From assembly GCA_902465605.1 (NCBI GenBank), contig CABQNT010000002.1, positions 62,001-126,000 of the forward strand: 64,000 nucleotides of DNA, written 5' to 3'. Of the stretch, positions 34,821-43,821 are shown piece after piece (the first letter of the stretch is position 1; each line of letters starts with the position of its first letter). The translations under genes and the position numbers were made by a program. This DNA is from Prevotella sp902465605. GTDB taxonomy: Bacteria > Bacteroidota > Bacteroidia > Bacteroidales > Bacteroidaceae. The notes under the pieces were generated by a model that saw nothing but the letters and a program-made list of their open reading frames with translations, had not been told where the DNA came from and made no database searches.

Positions 34821-35819
34821 GTGGAATTTGTAAATAAAGAATATTTCCTACTGCTGTTGCTGCTCATTCCCTATGTGGTATGGTACTTCCTTTATCGCAA
34901 GAAGAGTGAGCCAACCATGCGAATGAGCGATACGCATGCTTATCTGTTCGCACCCAAAAGCTGGCGAATGCGGCTGATTCATCTGCCTATGGTGCTTCGG
35001 TGCGTCACCTTCATCCTGGTGGTGTGCGTGCTGGCTCGGCCACAAACGCGCAACTCCTGGGATCAACGGTCTGTCGAGGGCATAGACATCATGCTGGCCA
35101 TGGACGTTTCTACGTCTATGTTGGCTGAGGACTTGAGACCCAATAGATTGGAGGCGGCCAAGAATGTTGCAGCCGAATTTATATCAGGCAGGCCCAATGA
35201 TAACATCGGACTGACGATATTCGCTGGTGAATCGTTCACCCAATGCCCCATGACAACCGATCATGCTTCGCTCTTGAACCTGTTGCGAAACGTTCGTACC
35301 GACATCGCTGCGCGTGGCTTAATTTCTGATGGTACGGCCGTAGGGATGGGATTGGCCAACGCTGTTTCGCGTCTGAAAGATTCCAAGGCCAAGAGTAAAG
35401 TGGTGATTCTCCTTACCGATGGCAGCAACAACATGGGTGACATCTCGCCCATGACCAGTGCACAGATTGCCCAGAGCTTGGGCATCCGGGTGTATACCAT
35501 TGGTGTAGGAACCAACAAGGTGGCTCCTTATCCCATGAATGTGGGCGGGACGACACAATATGTGAACATTCCGGTGGAGATAGACTCAAAGACTTTGAGT
35601 GACATCGCCGCCGTGACGGAAGGCAACTTTTACAGAGCAACCAATAACAAGGAATTGAAACAGATTTACAACGATATAGACAAGTTGGAGAAATCCAAGA
35701 TGGAAGTCAAGAAATTCTCCAAGCGTTATGAAGCCTTTCAGCCGTTTGCTTTAGCGGCTATCATCAGCTTGCTGTTGGAACTGCTGCTGAGAAATACGGT
35801 TTTGCGCCGTATTCCTTAA
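34821..35819 (+). CDS. batA: BatA, membrane-anchored von Willebrand factor A protein
   Basis: Aerotolerance-operon protein of 332 residues. An N-terminal helix pair (YFLLLLLLIPYVVWYFL and LRCVTFILVVCVLA) anchors a vWA domain with the metal site DVSTSMLAEDLRPNR and the conserved TDGSNNMGD loop, and a C-terminal helix (FALAAIISLLLELLL) follows. The start is a GTG at 34821; no in-frame ATG is available nearby. BatA and BatB face the periplasm in relatives and are thought to form a complex with BatC-E. It precedes batB by 90 bp. Confidence 0.92.
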   Translation: MEFVNKEYFLLLLLLIPYVVWYFLYRKKSEPTMRMSDTHAYLFAPKSWRMRLIHLPMVLRCVTFILVVCVLARPQTRNSWDQRSVEGIDIMLAMDVSTSMLAEDLRPNRLEAAKNVAAEFISGRPNDNIGLTIFAGESFTQCPMTTDHASLLNLLRNVRTDIAARGLISDGTAVGMGLANAVSRLKDSKAKSKVVILLTDGSNNMGDISPMTSAQIAQSLGIRVYTIGVGTNKVAPYPMNVGGTTQYVNIPVEIDSKTLSDIAAVTEGNFYRATNNKELKQIYNDIDKLEKSKMEVKKFSKRYEAFQPFALAAIISLLLELLLRNTVLRRIP

Positions 35820-35909
35820 AGGTTTTATGGCGCAACTAATCAAACCTGTTAGCGTGAAAAACGTATGACGGCTGTATAAGTTGTATAATATGTTGAATAC
35901 AGATAGTAT

Positions 35910-36947
35910 ATGGTAAGATTTGAAGACCCGATATATCTTTGGCTATTAGTCCTGATTCCACTATTGGCATTGGTTCGTTTTGTGGGCTACCGCCGAAGAA
36001 GACAGAAATTAAAGAAGTTTGGTGACCCCGAACTCTTGAAGTTGCAGATGGCCGATACCTCGAAGTATCGTCCGTCTGTCAAGTTCTGGTTGTTGCAGGC
36101 TGCACTGGCTTTGCTCATCATCATGTTTGCACGGCCACAGATGGGGTCGAAGATATCCAACGAGAAGCGCAGAGGCATAGAAACCATCATCGCCTTGGAT
36201 ATATCAAACTCCATGCTGGCAGAAGACGTGGTTCCGTCGAGATTGGCCAAGAGCAAGCTGATGGTAGAAAACTTGGTGGACAACTTTACCAACGACAAAA
36301 TAGGGCTTGTGGTGTTTGCTGGAGAGGCTTTCGTGCAATTGCCCATCACGAGTGATTACGTCAGTGCGAAGATGTTTCTGCAGAATGCTGATCCCTCACT
36401 CATCACCACCCAAGGCACTAATATAGCGCAGGCTATCCGCTTGTCCATGGGCAGCTTCACGCAACAAGATAAAGTGGGACGTGCCATCATCTTGATTACC
36501 GACGGCGAAGACCATGAAGGCGAGGCGTTGGAGGCAGCCAAAGAAGCTCGGAAGAAAGGCATCAACGTATATATATTAGGTGTAGGTGAAACCAAAGGTG
36601 CTCCCATTCCAACGCCTGACGGTGGCTATATGACTGATGATACGGGACAAACCGTCATGACGGCTCTGAACGAGAAGATGTGTCAAGAAGTGGCTAAGGC
36701 TGGTGAAGGAACCTACATACACGTTGACAACACGAGCGATGCGCAGAAGCAATTGAATGATGAGCTGGCCAAACTGCAGAAAGGTGAAACCAACAGTGTC
36801 ATTTATAGTGAATATGACGAGCAGTTTCAGGCTTTTGCCATTCTGGCTCTCCTGTTGTTGATACTTGAAATATGCATATTGGAAAGCAAAAATCCAATGC
36901 TGAGTAAGGTTCGGCTGTTCAAAAAAAAGGAGAATAGAGAAAGATGA
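35910..36947 (+). CDS. batB: BatB, von Willebrand factor A protein
   Basis: A 345-residue relative of BatA: a membrane helix at the start (IYLWLLVLIPLLALVRF), a second (LLQAALALLIIMF), the metal site ALDISNSMLAEDVVPSR, ILITDGEDHEGEALEAA in the vWA domain, and a C-terminal helix (FAILALLLLILEICIL). The two vWA proteins are similar in layout and probably arose by duplication. Its stop overlaps the batC start by 4 bp (ATGA), so translation is coupled. Confidence 0.92.
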   Translation: MVRFEDPIYLWLLVLIPLLALVRFVGYRRRRQKLKKFGDPELLKLQMADTSKYRPSVKFWLLQAALALLIIMFARPQMGSKISNEKRRGIETIIALDISNSMLAEDVVPSRLAKSKLMVENLVDNFTNDKIGLVVFAGEAFVQLPITSDYVSAKMFLQNADPSLITTQGTNIAQAIRLSMGSFTQQDKVGRAIILITDGEDHEGEALEAAKEARKKGINVYILGVGETKGAPIPTPDGGYMTDDTGQTVMTALNEKMCQEVAKAGEGTYIHVDNTSDAQKQLNDELAKLQKGETNSVIYSEYDEQFQAFAILALLLLILEICILESKNPMLSKVRLFKKKENRER

Positions 36948-37636
36948 ATAATACATTAATCAGATATATGCTGGGTTTGTTTGTCATGGCTTTGTGCGTG
37001 ACAAACGTGTATGCGCAGAGTGATCGACAGTTTATTCGCTCGGGCAATAAGCTGTATCGGTCGCAAAACTATGCCAAGGCAGAAGCTGAATATCGTAAAG
37101 CCATTGCACAAAATAGTAAAAATCCACAAGCTTTGTACAATCTTGGATGTGCGCTGATGATGCAGCAGAAAGATTCTGCGGCGATTGTGCAATATGAAAA
37201 TGCGGGGAAATTGGAGAGCAGTAAGTCCAGAAAGGCCAAGATATACCATAACATCGGGGTGATATGCCAGAATCATCAAATGTATGGAGAGGCGATTGAA
37301 GCCTACAAAGAGAGTCTTCGTAACAATCCGGATGACAACGAGACGCGCTACAACCTGGCTCTTTGCAAACGCCAACAGAAGAATCAAAAGCAGAATTGTG
37401 GCGAACAAAAGAAGAAAGATGATCAGAAAGGTAAAGACAAACAGAAGAAAGATGATCAGCAACAAAAGCAGCAGGATCAGCAGCAACAGCAAAAGAACAA
37501 GCCGAAGGATCGGATGAGTAAGGAAAATGCTGAGCAACTCTTGAATGCCGCCACGCAGCAAGAAAAGGCCACACAGCAACGCATGAAGAAAGCCATGCGG
37601 CAGTCGGGCAAGAAAAAGCTGAAGAAGAATTGGTAA
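36944..37636 (+). CDS. batC: BatC, exported TPR protein with low-complexity tail
   Basis: A 230-residue protein with a signal peptide (YMLGLFVMALCVTNVYAQ), three TPR units (residues about 35-145; NYAKAEAEYRKAIAQNSKNP, AIVQYENAGKLESSKSRKAK, YGEAIEAYKESLRNNPDDNE), and a Lys/Gln-rich segment (about 147-190, DDQKGKDKQKKDDQQQKQQD) before a charged C-terminus. TPRs probably scaffold the Bat complex. The Lys/Gln tract is a repetitive low-complexity region that is likely to vary between strains. Confidence 0.9.
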   Translation: MNNTLIRYMLGLFVMALCVTNVYAQSDRQFIRSGNKLYRSQNYAKAEAEYRKAIAQNSKNPQALYNLGCALMMQQKDSAAIVQYENAGKLESSKSRKAKIYHNIGVICQNHQMYGEAIEAYKESLRNNPDDNETRYNLALCKRQQKNQKQNCGEQKKKDDQKGKDKQKKDDQQQKQQDQQQQQKNKPKDRMSKENAEQLLNAATQQEKATQQRMKKAMRQSGKKKLKKNW

Positions 37637-37655
37637 ATCACACGTGATTAAAAGG

Positions 37656-40268
37656 ATGAATAAGAAAAGGATGAAGCAATATCTCAATTATATATTTATC
37701 ACCATACTCATTGGTGCGTTGTGCCCACTGGTTGGCAACGCACAATCCATCACCGTGTCGGTGCCGTCCCATGTGTCAGTAGGAGAGAACTTCAGGCTGT
37801 CGTACACCATCAACACACAAGAGGTAGACGATTTCAGAGCCGGTAACATTCCTGATGCTATTGAGGTGATTGCCGGACCGTACACATCCAGCCAGTCGAG
37901 CTTTCAGATGGTCAACGGTCATACCAGCAGTTCGTCATCCATCACTTACACTTATACGTTGTATGCCTCCAAGAACGGTACGTACACCATTCCGCCTGCA
38001 AGAGCACGCATCAACGGAAAGACCATCACGTCGAGAGCCGCGAAAGTGACTGTGTCAGGTACCGCACGACAGAACAATGGTGCGCCTCAGATGCACGATG
38101 ACTATGCTGGGGAGGCACAAATGAGAAAGGCTGGTAGTAGGATATCTGGCAATGATTTGTTCATCAAGGTGAGTGCCAACAAGCGAAAAGTGCATGAACA
38201 GGAACCCATCCTGCTGACCTACAAAGTATATACGCTTGTTGATTTGACACAACTGGAGGGTAAGATGCCCGACTTGACTGGCTTTCACACGCAGGAAATC
38301 AAGTTACCACAGCAGAAAAACTTCCATGTAGAAAAGGTCAACGGGAAAAACTATCGCTGTGTTACGTGGAGTCAGTATGTCATGTATCCGCAAGTAACGG
38401 GAAAACTAGAGATACCAAGTATCACCTTCAAAGGCATCGTTGTCCAGCAGAATAGGGCCGTCGATCCCTTTGAAGCGTTCTTCAACGGAGGCTCTGGCTA
38501 TGTGGAAGTGAAACGAAACATCGTGGCACCGGGATTGACGGTGCAGGTAGACCCATTGCCTAAGCGTCCCTCTGATTTTTCTGGTGGGGTGGGAAAATTT
38601 AACCTTTCAGCTTCGGTTAATCATAAGGAGGTAAAGGCCGGAGAGCCCATATCCCTGCGTGTTGTCGTGGGAGGCATAGGTAATCTGAAACTGATTAAAC
38701 AGCCTGACGTTGCATTCCCTAAAGACTTTGACAAGTATGATGCGAAGATAACCGATAAAACCAAATTGACGGCAAATGGTGTTGAAGGCAATATGATTTA
38801 TGACATACTGGCGGTTCCCAGGAATCAGGGACAGTATGACATACCTCCCATTGCGTTTACTTATTACGACACAGGTCTGAATGCTTACAAAACCATCAAG
38901 ACGCAGGCATTCAAGATAAACGTAAAGAAAGGTGATGGCAAAGGATCTTCGGTTGCTGACTATCGACAGGAGAAGGCTAACGACATCAGAGGTCTTAAAC
39001 TGCAAAAGGTGAGAATGCACCGTGTTGATGAGTTCTTCTTTGGATCTCCGCAATATTGGGTGAGCTTGTTGGTGCCGCTCTTGGCATTTATCATCTTGTT
39101 GGTTGTGTTCCGCAAACGTGCTTTAGACCATGCAGACATCGTGAAAATGCGCGGTAAGAAAGCCAACAAGGTGGCGACTAAGCGGCTGAAGAAAGCCAGA
39201 AACCTCATGGAACAAAATAAACAAGCCGAGTTCTATGATGAAGTATTGCATGCCTTGTGGGGATATGTCAGTGATAAATTGAACATGCCAGTTGAACAGT
39301 TGTCACGTGAGAACATCGCTGACAATTTGCAACGGCAGGCTGTTGATAGCAAAACTATCGATACATTTATCTCGGCACTGGATGAATGTGAGTTTGAAAG
39401 ATATGCTCCAGGTGACCCATCGGGTAATATGAATAAGACGATTGACTCAGCCATGACCGCGATTATGGAAATAGAAAATGTGATGAAAACGAGCCCAAAA
39501 CATAAAAACAATTCGACTGTTCATGGCAAAACATTCCTGTTGTGTGCGTTGATGGCAATTGTGTCCCTATCTGCTTCGGCTATCACCAAGGAGAACGCCG
39601 ATACCGAATATAAACGAGGCAATTATCAACAGGCCATCAAGGATTATGAAGAATTGCTCAAAAAAGGCGTCAATGCTGACTTGTACTATAATTTGGGAAA
39701 CGCATACTATCGTACAGATAATATCACCCAGGCCATCCTTGCCTACGAACGTGCACTGATGCTGTCTCCGGGTGACGATGACATTCGTTTCAATTTGCAG
39801 TTCGCTTCCTCAAAAACCATTGACAAAATTACCCCAGAGAGCGAAATGTTCTTCGTTACTTGGTATCACTCATTGGTCAATTTTACGAGTGTTGACAACT
39901 GGGCTGTCATGTCAATCGCATCCATTGTATTGGTGTTGCTGCTTGTGCTCATGTTTCTCTTTGGTCCCAACGTAATGTTGCGAAAGGTTGGCTTTTATGG
40001 CGGCTGTTTGTTCTTTGTCCTCTTTGTTTTTTGTAACTTCTTTGCTTATCAGCAGAAGAATAATCTTCAAAACAGGACGGCAGCCATTGTCATTGCTCCA
40101 TCCGTCGCGGTCAAGAAGACACCAGCTAATGGAAGTGCAGACGAGTTTGTTATCCATGAGGGTACAAAGGTGGACATCACGGACAAAGGTCTCAAAGATT
40201 GGCGTGGCATCCGTCTGGCAGATGGGAGAGAAGGGTGGTTGCAAACCCGTCAGATAGAAGAAATATAA
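37656..40268 (+). CDS. batD: BatD-BatE fusion protein
   Basis: An 870-residue protein. Residues up to about 610 are BatD: a signal peptide (LNYIFITILIGALCPLVGNAQ in part), beta-sandwich repeats (SITVSVPSHVSVGENFRLSY and others), and a transmembrane helix (WVSLLVPLLAFIILLVVF) with a cytoplasmic tail. From about residue 625 a second hydrophobic stretch (FLLCALMAIVSLSASAITK) begins a BatE-like part: TPR units (ADTEYKRGNYQQAIKDYEEL), two helices, and a C-terminal SH3-like domain (FVIHEGTKVDITDKGLKDW). BatE is often a separate gene; here the frame is continuous. Start codon: ATG at 37656 preceded by AAAAGG. Confidence 0.85.
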   Translation: MNKKRMKQYLNYIFITILIGALCPLVGNAQSITVSVPSHVSVGENFRLSYTINTQEVDDFRAGNIPDAIEVIAGPYTSSQSSFQMVNGHTSSSSSITYTYTLYASKNGTYTIPPARARINGKTITSRAAKVTVSGTARQNNGAPQMHDDYAGEAQMRKAGSRISGNDLFIKVSANKRKVHEQEPILLTYKVYTLVDLTQLEGKMPDLTGFHTQEIKLPQQKNFHVEKVNGKNYRCVTWSQYVMYPQVTGKLEIPSITFKGIVVQQNRAVDPFEAFFNGGSGYVEVKRNIVAPGLTVQVDPLPKRPSDFSGGVGKFNLSASVNHKEVKAGEPISLRVVVGGIGNLKLIKQPDVAFPKDFDKYDAKITDKTKLTANGVEGNMIYDILAVPRNQGQYDIPPIAFTYYDTGLNAYKTIKTQAFKINVKKGDGKGSSVADYRQEKANDIRGLKLQKVRMHRVDEFFFGSPQYWVSLLVPLLAFIILLVVFRKRALDHADIVKMRGKKANKVATKRLKKARNLMEQNKQAEFYDEVLHALWGYVSDKLNMPVEQLSRENIADNLQRQAVDSKTIDTFISALDECEFERYAPGDPSGNMNKTIDSAMTAIMEIENVMKTSPKHKNNSTVHGKTFLLCALMAIVSLSASAITKENADTEYKRGNYQQAIKDYEELLKKGVNADLYYNLGNAYYRTDNITQAILAYERALMLSPGDDDIRFNLQFASSKTIDKITPESEMFFVTWYHSLVNFTSVDNWAVMSIASIVLVLLLVLMFLFGPNVMLRKVGFYGGCLFFVLFVFCNFFAYQQKNNLQNRTAAIVIAPSVAVKKTPANGSADEFVIHEGTKVDITDKGLKDWRGIRLADGREGWLQTRQIEEI

Positions 40269-40294
40269 TACATTATTAATACTGCATCCTGAAG

Positions 40295-40993
40295 TTGAAT
40301 ATACAAGCATTAACCGACCTGGATCATCAACTGCTGTTTGCATTGAACGGTTCTGATTCATTGTTTCTGGATGGAATGATGATGACCTTGACGTCCAGTG
40401 TGACATGGATTCCTCTGTATGTCGCCTTGTTTTATCTTGTTATCAAGAACAATGAGACGATGATGCAGATATTTCTCGTCATTGGTTTTGCCACCTTGTG
40501 TTTGCTACTTTCATCGGGAATGGCCGATGCTTTCATCAAACCTCTGGTGGGTAGAATTCGTCCTTGTAACGACCCGATGCTGAAATACCAAATCGACGTG
40601 GTTGACCAATATCGTCCAAGAACTTTCAGTTTCTTTTCAGGACATGCGTCCAACACGTTTTCTATTGCTCTATTCCTCTGCCTGTTAGTTAGAAGTAGTT
40701 TGTTCAGCTTCTTTATGATCACATGGTCTCTGCTTAATGCCTATACCAGACTATACTTAGGTGTGCATTTTCCAAGTGACGTTCTGGTAGGATTCGCTTG
40801 GGCAACCGTCGTAGGATTAAGTACCTATTTGATGTATTGTCGGGTGAGTCGAAAGCTCTCGGCCAATACGAATTATATCTCGAGTCAGTACACTCAAACG
40901 GGGTATAACTATAAGGACGTTCATCTTGTTATCTTAGTAATGTCTTTATCTTTCATGTATGCTATTTTTAGAGGATTAGTGTTGTTAACTTAA
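40295..40993 (+). CDS. PAP2-superfamily membrane phosphatase
   Basis: A 232-residue inner-membrane phosphatase, likely acting on lipid pyrophosphates or phosphatidyl-type substrates. Family motifs are KPLVGRIRPC (KxxxxxxRP), FSFFSGHASNTF (PSGH-like) and RLYLGVHFPSDVLVGFAW (SRxxxxxHxxxD-like with R and H). Six hydrophobic segments are visible, for example TSSVTWIPLYVALFYLVI. The start is a TTG at 40295; the next in-frame ATG is far inside the first helix. It follows the bat operon by 26 bp and may be transcribed with it. Confidence 0.88.
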   Translation: MNIQALTDLDHQLLFALNGSDSLFLDGMMMTLTSSVTWIPLYVALFYLVIKNNETMMQIFLVIGFATLCLLLSSGMADAFIKPLVGRIRPCNDPMLKYQIDVVDQYRPRTFSFFSGHASNTFSIALFLCLLVRSSLFSFFMITWSLLNAYTRLYLGVHFPSDVLVGFAWATVVGLSTYLMYCRVSRKLSANTNYISSQYTQTGYNYKDVHLVILVMSLSFMYAIFRGLVLLT

Positions 40994-41016
40994 TGAAGGA
41001 AAGAACGAAGAAATAA

Positions 41017-42315
41017 ATGGATACAAAACATATACATATTAGTGATTATCAATACGATTTGCCTGATGATCGTATTGCAAAATTTCCTATTGCGCAGCGC
41101 GACCACAGTAAACTGCTTTTGTACAATCAAGGCAAAGTGGGCGAGGATGTGTTCTATCATCTGAAGAATCATCTTCCACAGGGGGCTTTGATGATTTTCA
41201 ATAACACCAAAGTCATCCAGGCACGAATGTACTTCATGAAGAGTACAGGTGCCAGGATAGAGGTGTTCTTGATGGAACCGGCCGCTCCAACTGACTATGA
41301 ACAGATTTTCCAGACAAAGGGACACTGTGCATGGTACTGCATGATTGGCAATTTGAAGAAATGGAAAGAAGGACCTCTTACTCGTTCTTACGAAATAAAG
41401 GGTCGCAGTCTTACGCTGACTATAACCAGGAAAAGTCAGCAAAAAGATGATAGCACAGAAGGAAATCTACTGCTGTCCGCACCTGCTACTCATCATTGGG
41501 TAGAGTTTGATTGGGATGAAGAAGATATTAGTTTTTCCGAAATATTAGAGGATATGGGCGAGCTGCCCATTCCTCCTTACCTCAATCGAGAAACACAAGA
41601 GAGCGACAAGACCACTTATCAGACCGTGTATTCTAAGATAAAAGGGTCGGTGGCAGCTCCAACAGCAGGTCTTCATTTTACCAACGATGTGCTTAAGTCG
41701 TTAGACGAGCATGGCATCGACAGGGAAGAGGTAACCCTTCACGTCGGAGCCGGAACGTTTAAACCCGTGAAAAGTCAAGAGATAGAAGATCATGACATGC
41801 ACACCGAGTATATCTGCGTACATCAACAAACATTGGAGAAGCTGTTGCGACACGATGCAAGTGCCATCGCAGTAGGTACAACCAGTGTGCGGACATTGGA
41901 AAGTTTGTATTACATGGGCGTGTATTTGTCGACACATCCCGATGCCTCAGAAGCCGAGTTACATGTCAATCAATGGGCTCCTTACGAGAGAATGCGAGAG
42001 GATGGAACGACGGAACAGTTGGATGGGGGCTTGATAGACGGTATCACGCCCATGCAAGCGATACAAAACGTCCTCGACTATCTCAAGCGAAATCAATTGG
42101 GAGCTTTACACAGCTCAACCCAAATCATCATCGCACCAGGCTATGAATACAAGATTGTGAAGATGTTGATTACCAACTTCCATCAGCCACAGAGCACGCT
42201 GTTGTTGCTGGTCAGTGCATTCGTTCATGGCGACTGGCGGAAGATTTACGACTATGCGCTGGCTCACGACTTCCGCTTTCTCAGCTATGGAGACAGCAGT
42301 TTGCTGATTCCTTAA
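41017..42315 (+). CDS. queA: QueA-type S-adenosylmethionine:tRNA ribosyltransferase-isomerase, long form
   Basis: Builds the epoxyqueuosine precursor in tRNA by moving the ribose of SAM to preQ1 at position 34. The 432-residue product has DYQYDLPDDRIAKFPIAQRDHSKLL in two parts, LMIFNNTKVIQARMYF, GELPIPPYLNRETQESDKTTYQ (motif start GELPIPPYL), the signature GSVAAPTAGLHF and VTLHVGAGTFKPVK. Canonical QueA is about 350 residues; this is the longer Bacteroidetes form with extra sequence around residues 145-180. Some genomes carry both forms, so the substrate of this copy is not certain. Confidence 0.82.
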   Translation: MDTKHIHISDYQYDLPDDRIAKFPIAQRDHSKLLLYNQGKVGEDVFYHLKNHLPQGALMIFNNTKVIQARMYFMKSTGARIEVFLMEPAAPTDYEQIFQTKGHCAWYCMIGNLKKWKEGPLTRSYEIKGRSLTLTITRKSQQKDDSTEGNLLLSAPATHHWVEFDWDEEDISFSEILEDMGELPIPPYLNRETQESDKTTYQTVYSKIKGSVAAPTAGLHFTNDVLKSLDEHGIDREEVTLHVGAGTFKPVKSQEIEDHDMHTEYICVHQQTLEKLLRHDASAIAVGTTSVRTLESLYYMGVYLSTHPDASEAELHVNQWAPYERMREDGTTEQLDGGLIDGITPMQAIQNVLDYLKRNQLGALHSSTQIIIAPGYEYKIVKMLITNFHQPQSTLLLLVSAFVHGDWRKIYDYALAHDFRFLSYGDSSLLIP

Positions 42316-42438
42316 TCGGGTGTACTCCTCGATGTCACGTCGGATGATAACAGACTAAGTGTTGAACGGCCATGTGCTGGACACGTTTGGCAGGGCAAGT
42401 AGAAATAAACATGTTGGATATTTACATTTTTTTATAAG

Positions 42439-43611
42439 ATGAAGATAGGTGATAAAGTAAGTTTTCTCAGTGAGTCTGGCGGTGGTATCATCGCAGGATT
42501 CCAAGGAAAAAATATCGTATTGGTAGAGGATGAAGATGGTTTTCAGATTCCTACTCCCATCAATGAAGTGGTGCTTGTTCGAGAAGACGATTATAGCACC
42601 AGCAAAGTTGTGAGTTCTCTTTCACCGAAACCTTCTTCCGTGAAGCAGGCCATCAGCCATGCTGTAATGGATGAGGAGGAGGAAGAGATAGAGCAAGACC
42701 CAGCAGACAAGGAGATTACCTTCCGTGCTCCAGTAGAAGAGCGTAAAGGTGGCAACCAACTTAGTTGCTATCTTGCCTTTGTACCATTGGACATCAAGGA
42801 GGTGACCCATACGAGATTCGAGTGTTATTTGGTGAACGACAGCAACTATTATATTCGATTCACTTACCTTGCAGCAGAAGGACAGAGCTGGACCCTGAAA
42901 GCTACGCAGGAGGTAGAGCCTAATACAAAAGAGTTTATCGAGGAGTTTGGTCGTGAGGATTTAAATGAATTGGGGCGGGTAGCCATTCAACTGATAGCCT
43001 ACAAGCGTGAGAAACCATTCATCTTGAGGCCTGTAGTGGACGTGCAGTTCAGAATCGATCCGGTGAAGTTCTACAAGCTTCACACCTTCGAAGAGAACGA
43101 CTTCTTTGAGCAGCCAGCCTTGTTATACACCATCATCGAAAATGATAAAACCGCGCGGCCGTTGGTTGTAGACCCAACAGCTTTGAAGGCTGAGATGTAT
43201 CAGAAGGCTGAACAAGATCACACCAAAGTTGCATCGTCGGCCAAGGCAAAGGCCGATACATACATGAGTCGGTATGATGACAAGCGACGGAAAGGAAATC
43301 CTTTTGTGTTGAAGCATCGGGACGATGACAATCTTGTGGTGGTTGACCTGCATGCCAACGAGTTGTTGGATTCTACTGCGGGCATGAGTGCAGCGGATAT
43401 TCTGAATTATCAACTGAAGAAGTTTCGTGACACTTTGGCTGAATATGCTAATAAGAAGGGGCAAAAAATCATCTTCATCCATGGTAAAGGTGAGGGTGTG
43501 TTGAGGCGAGCACTCATCAACGACCTGAATTATCGCTACAAGAAATATCCATATCAGGACGCAAGTTTCCAGGAATATGGTTACGGAGCGACGCAGGTGA
43601 CGATTAAATAA
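42439..43611 (+). CDS. DUF2027/Smr-domain protein
   Basis: A 390-residue protein with an N-terminal SH3-like beta domain (MKIGDKVSFLSESGGGIIAGF), a central beta-rich domain of the DUF2027 type, and a C-terminal Smr domain (from about 305) with VVDLHANELLDS (DLH) and FIHGKGEGVLRRAL (HGxGxG). Smr domains are nucleases or RNA/DNA-binding modules, shared with MutS2. Not MutS2 itself: no ATPase domain is present. It follows the QueA-type gene by 123 bp. A repeat array starts immediately after its stop. Confidence 0.85.
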   Translation: MKIGDKVSFLSESGGGIIAGFQGKNIVLVEDEDGFQIPTPINEVVLVREDDYSTSKVVSSLSPKPSSVKQAISHAVMDEEEEEIEQDPADKEITFRAPVEERKGGNQLSCYLAFVPLDIKEVTHTRFECYLVNDSNYYIRFTYLAAEGQSWTLKATQEVEPNTKEFIEEFGREDLNELGRVAIQLIAYKREKPFILRPVVDVQFRIDPVKFYKLHTFEENDFFEQPALLYTIIENDKTARPLVVDPTALKAEMYQKAEQDHTKVASSAKAKADTYMSRYDDKRRKGNPFVLKHRDDDNLVVVDLHANELLDSTAGMSAADILNYQLKKFRDTLAEYANKKGQKIIFIHGKGEGVLRRALINDLNYRYKKYPYQDASFQEYGYGATQVTIK

Positions 43612-43613
43612 GG

Positions 43614-43733
43614 AGGAGTTAACGGGAGTTGCGGGAGGAGTTATTGGGAGTTAATGGACATTAGCTTTACAATTTAACTTAGGAGTTAACGTGAATTACG
43701 GGAGGAGTTAATGGGAGTTAATGGACGTTGCTC
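43614..43733. repeat. Direct repeat of GGAGTTAA-type intergenic units
   Basis: Two copies, 43614-43666 and 43681-43733, begin AGGAGTTAAC and align with 43 identities over the first 48 bases by hand. Inside each copy, GGAGTT recurs at irregular short intervals. A related unit is found on the minus strand at 53044-53020. The array fills the space between the Smr gene and nadE. Confidence 0.75.
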
Positions 43734-43821
43734 TTTTATATAAAAAGAATTTACTGCTAAACTTCACTTGCATTCCTTTGGCTCCTGTCAAATAATACGA
43801 ACAACTTTAAATCAATACAAT

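Noticed and set aside
37381..37520. Lys/Gln-rich tract in batC as a frameshift or assembly error
   Set aside because: The frame stays open and continues into a normal C-terminus; such tails are common in BatC.
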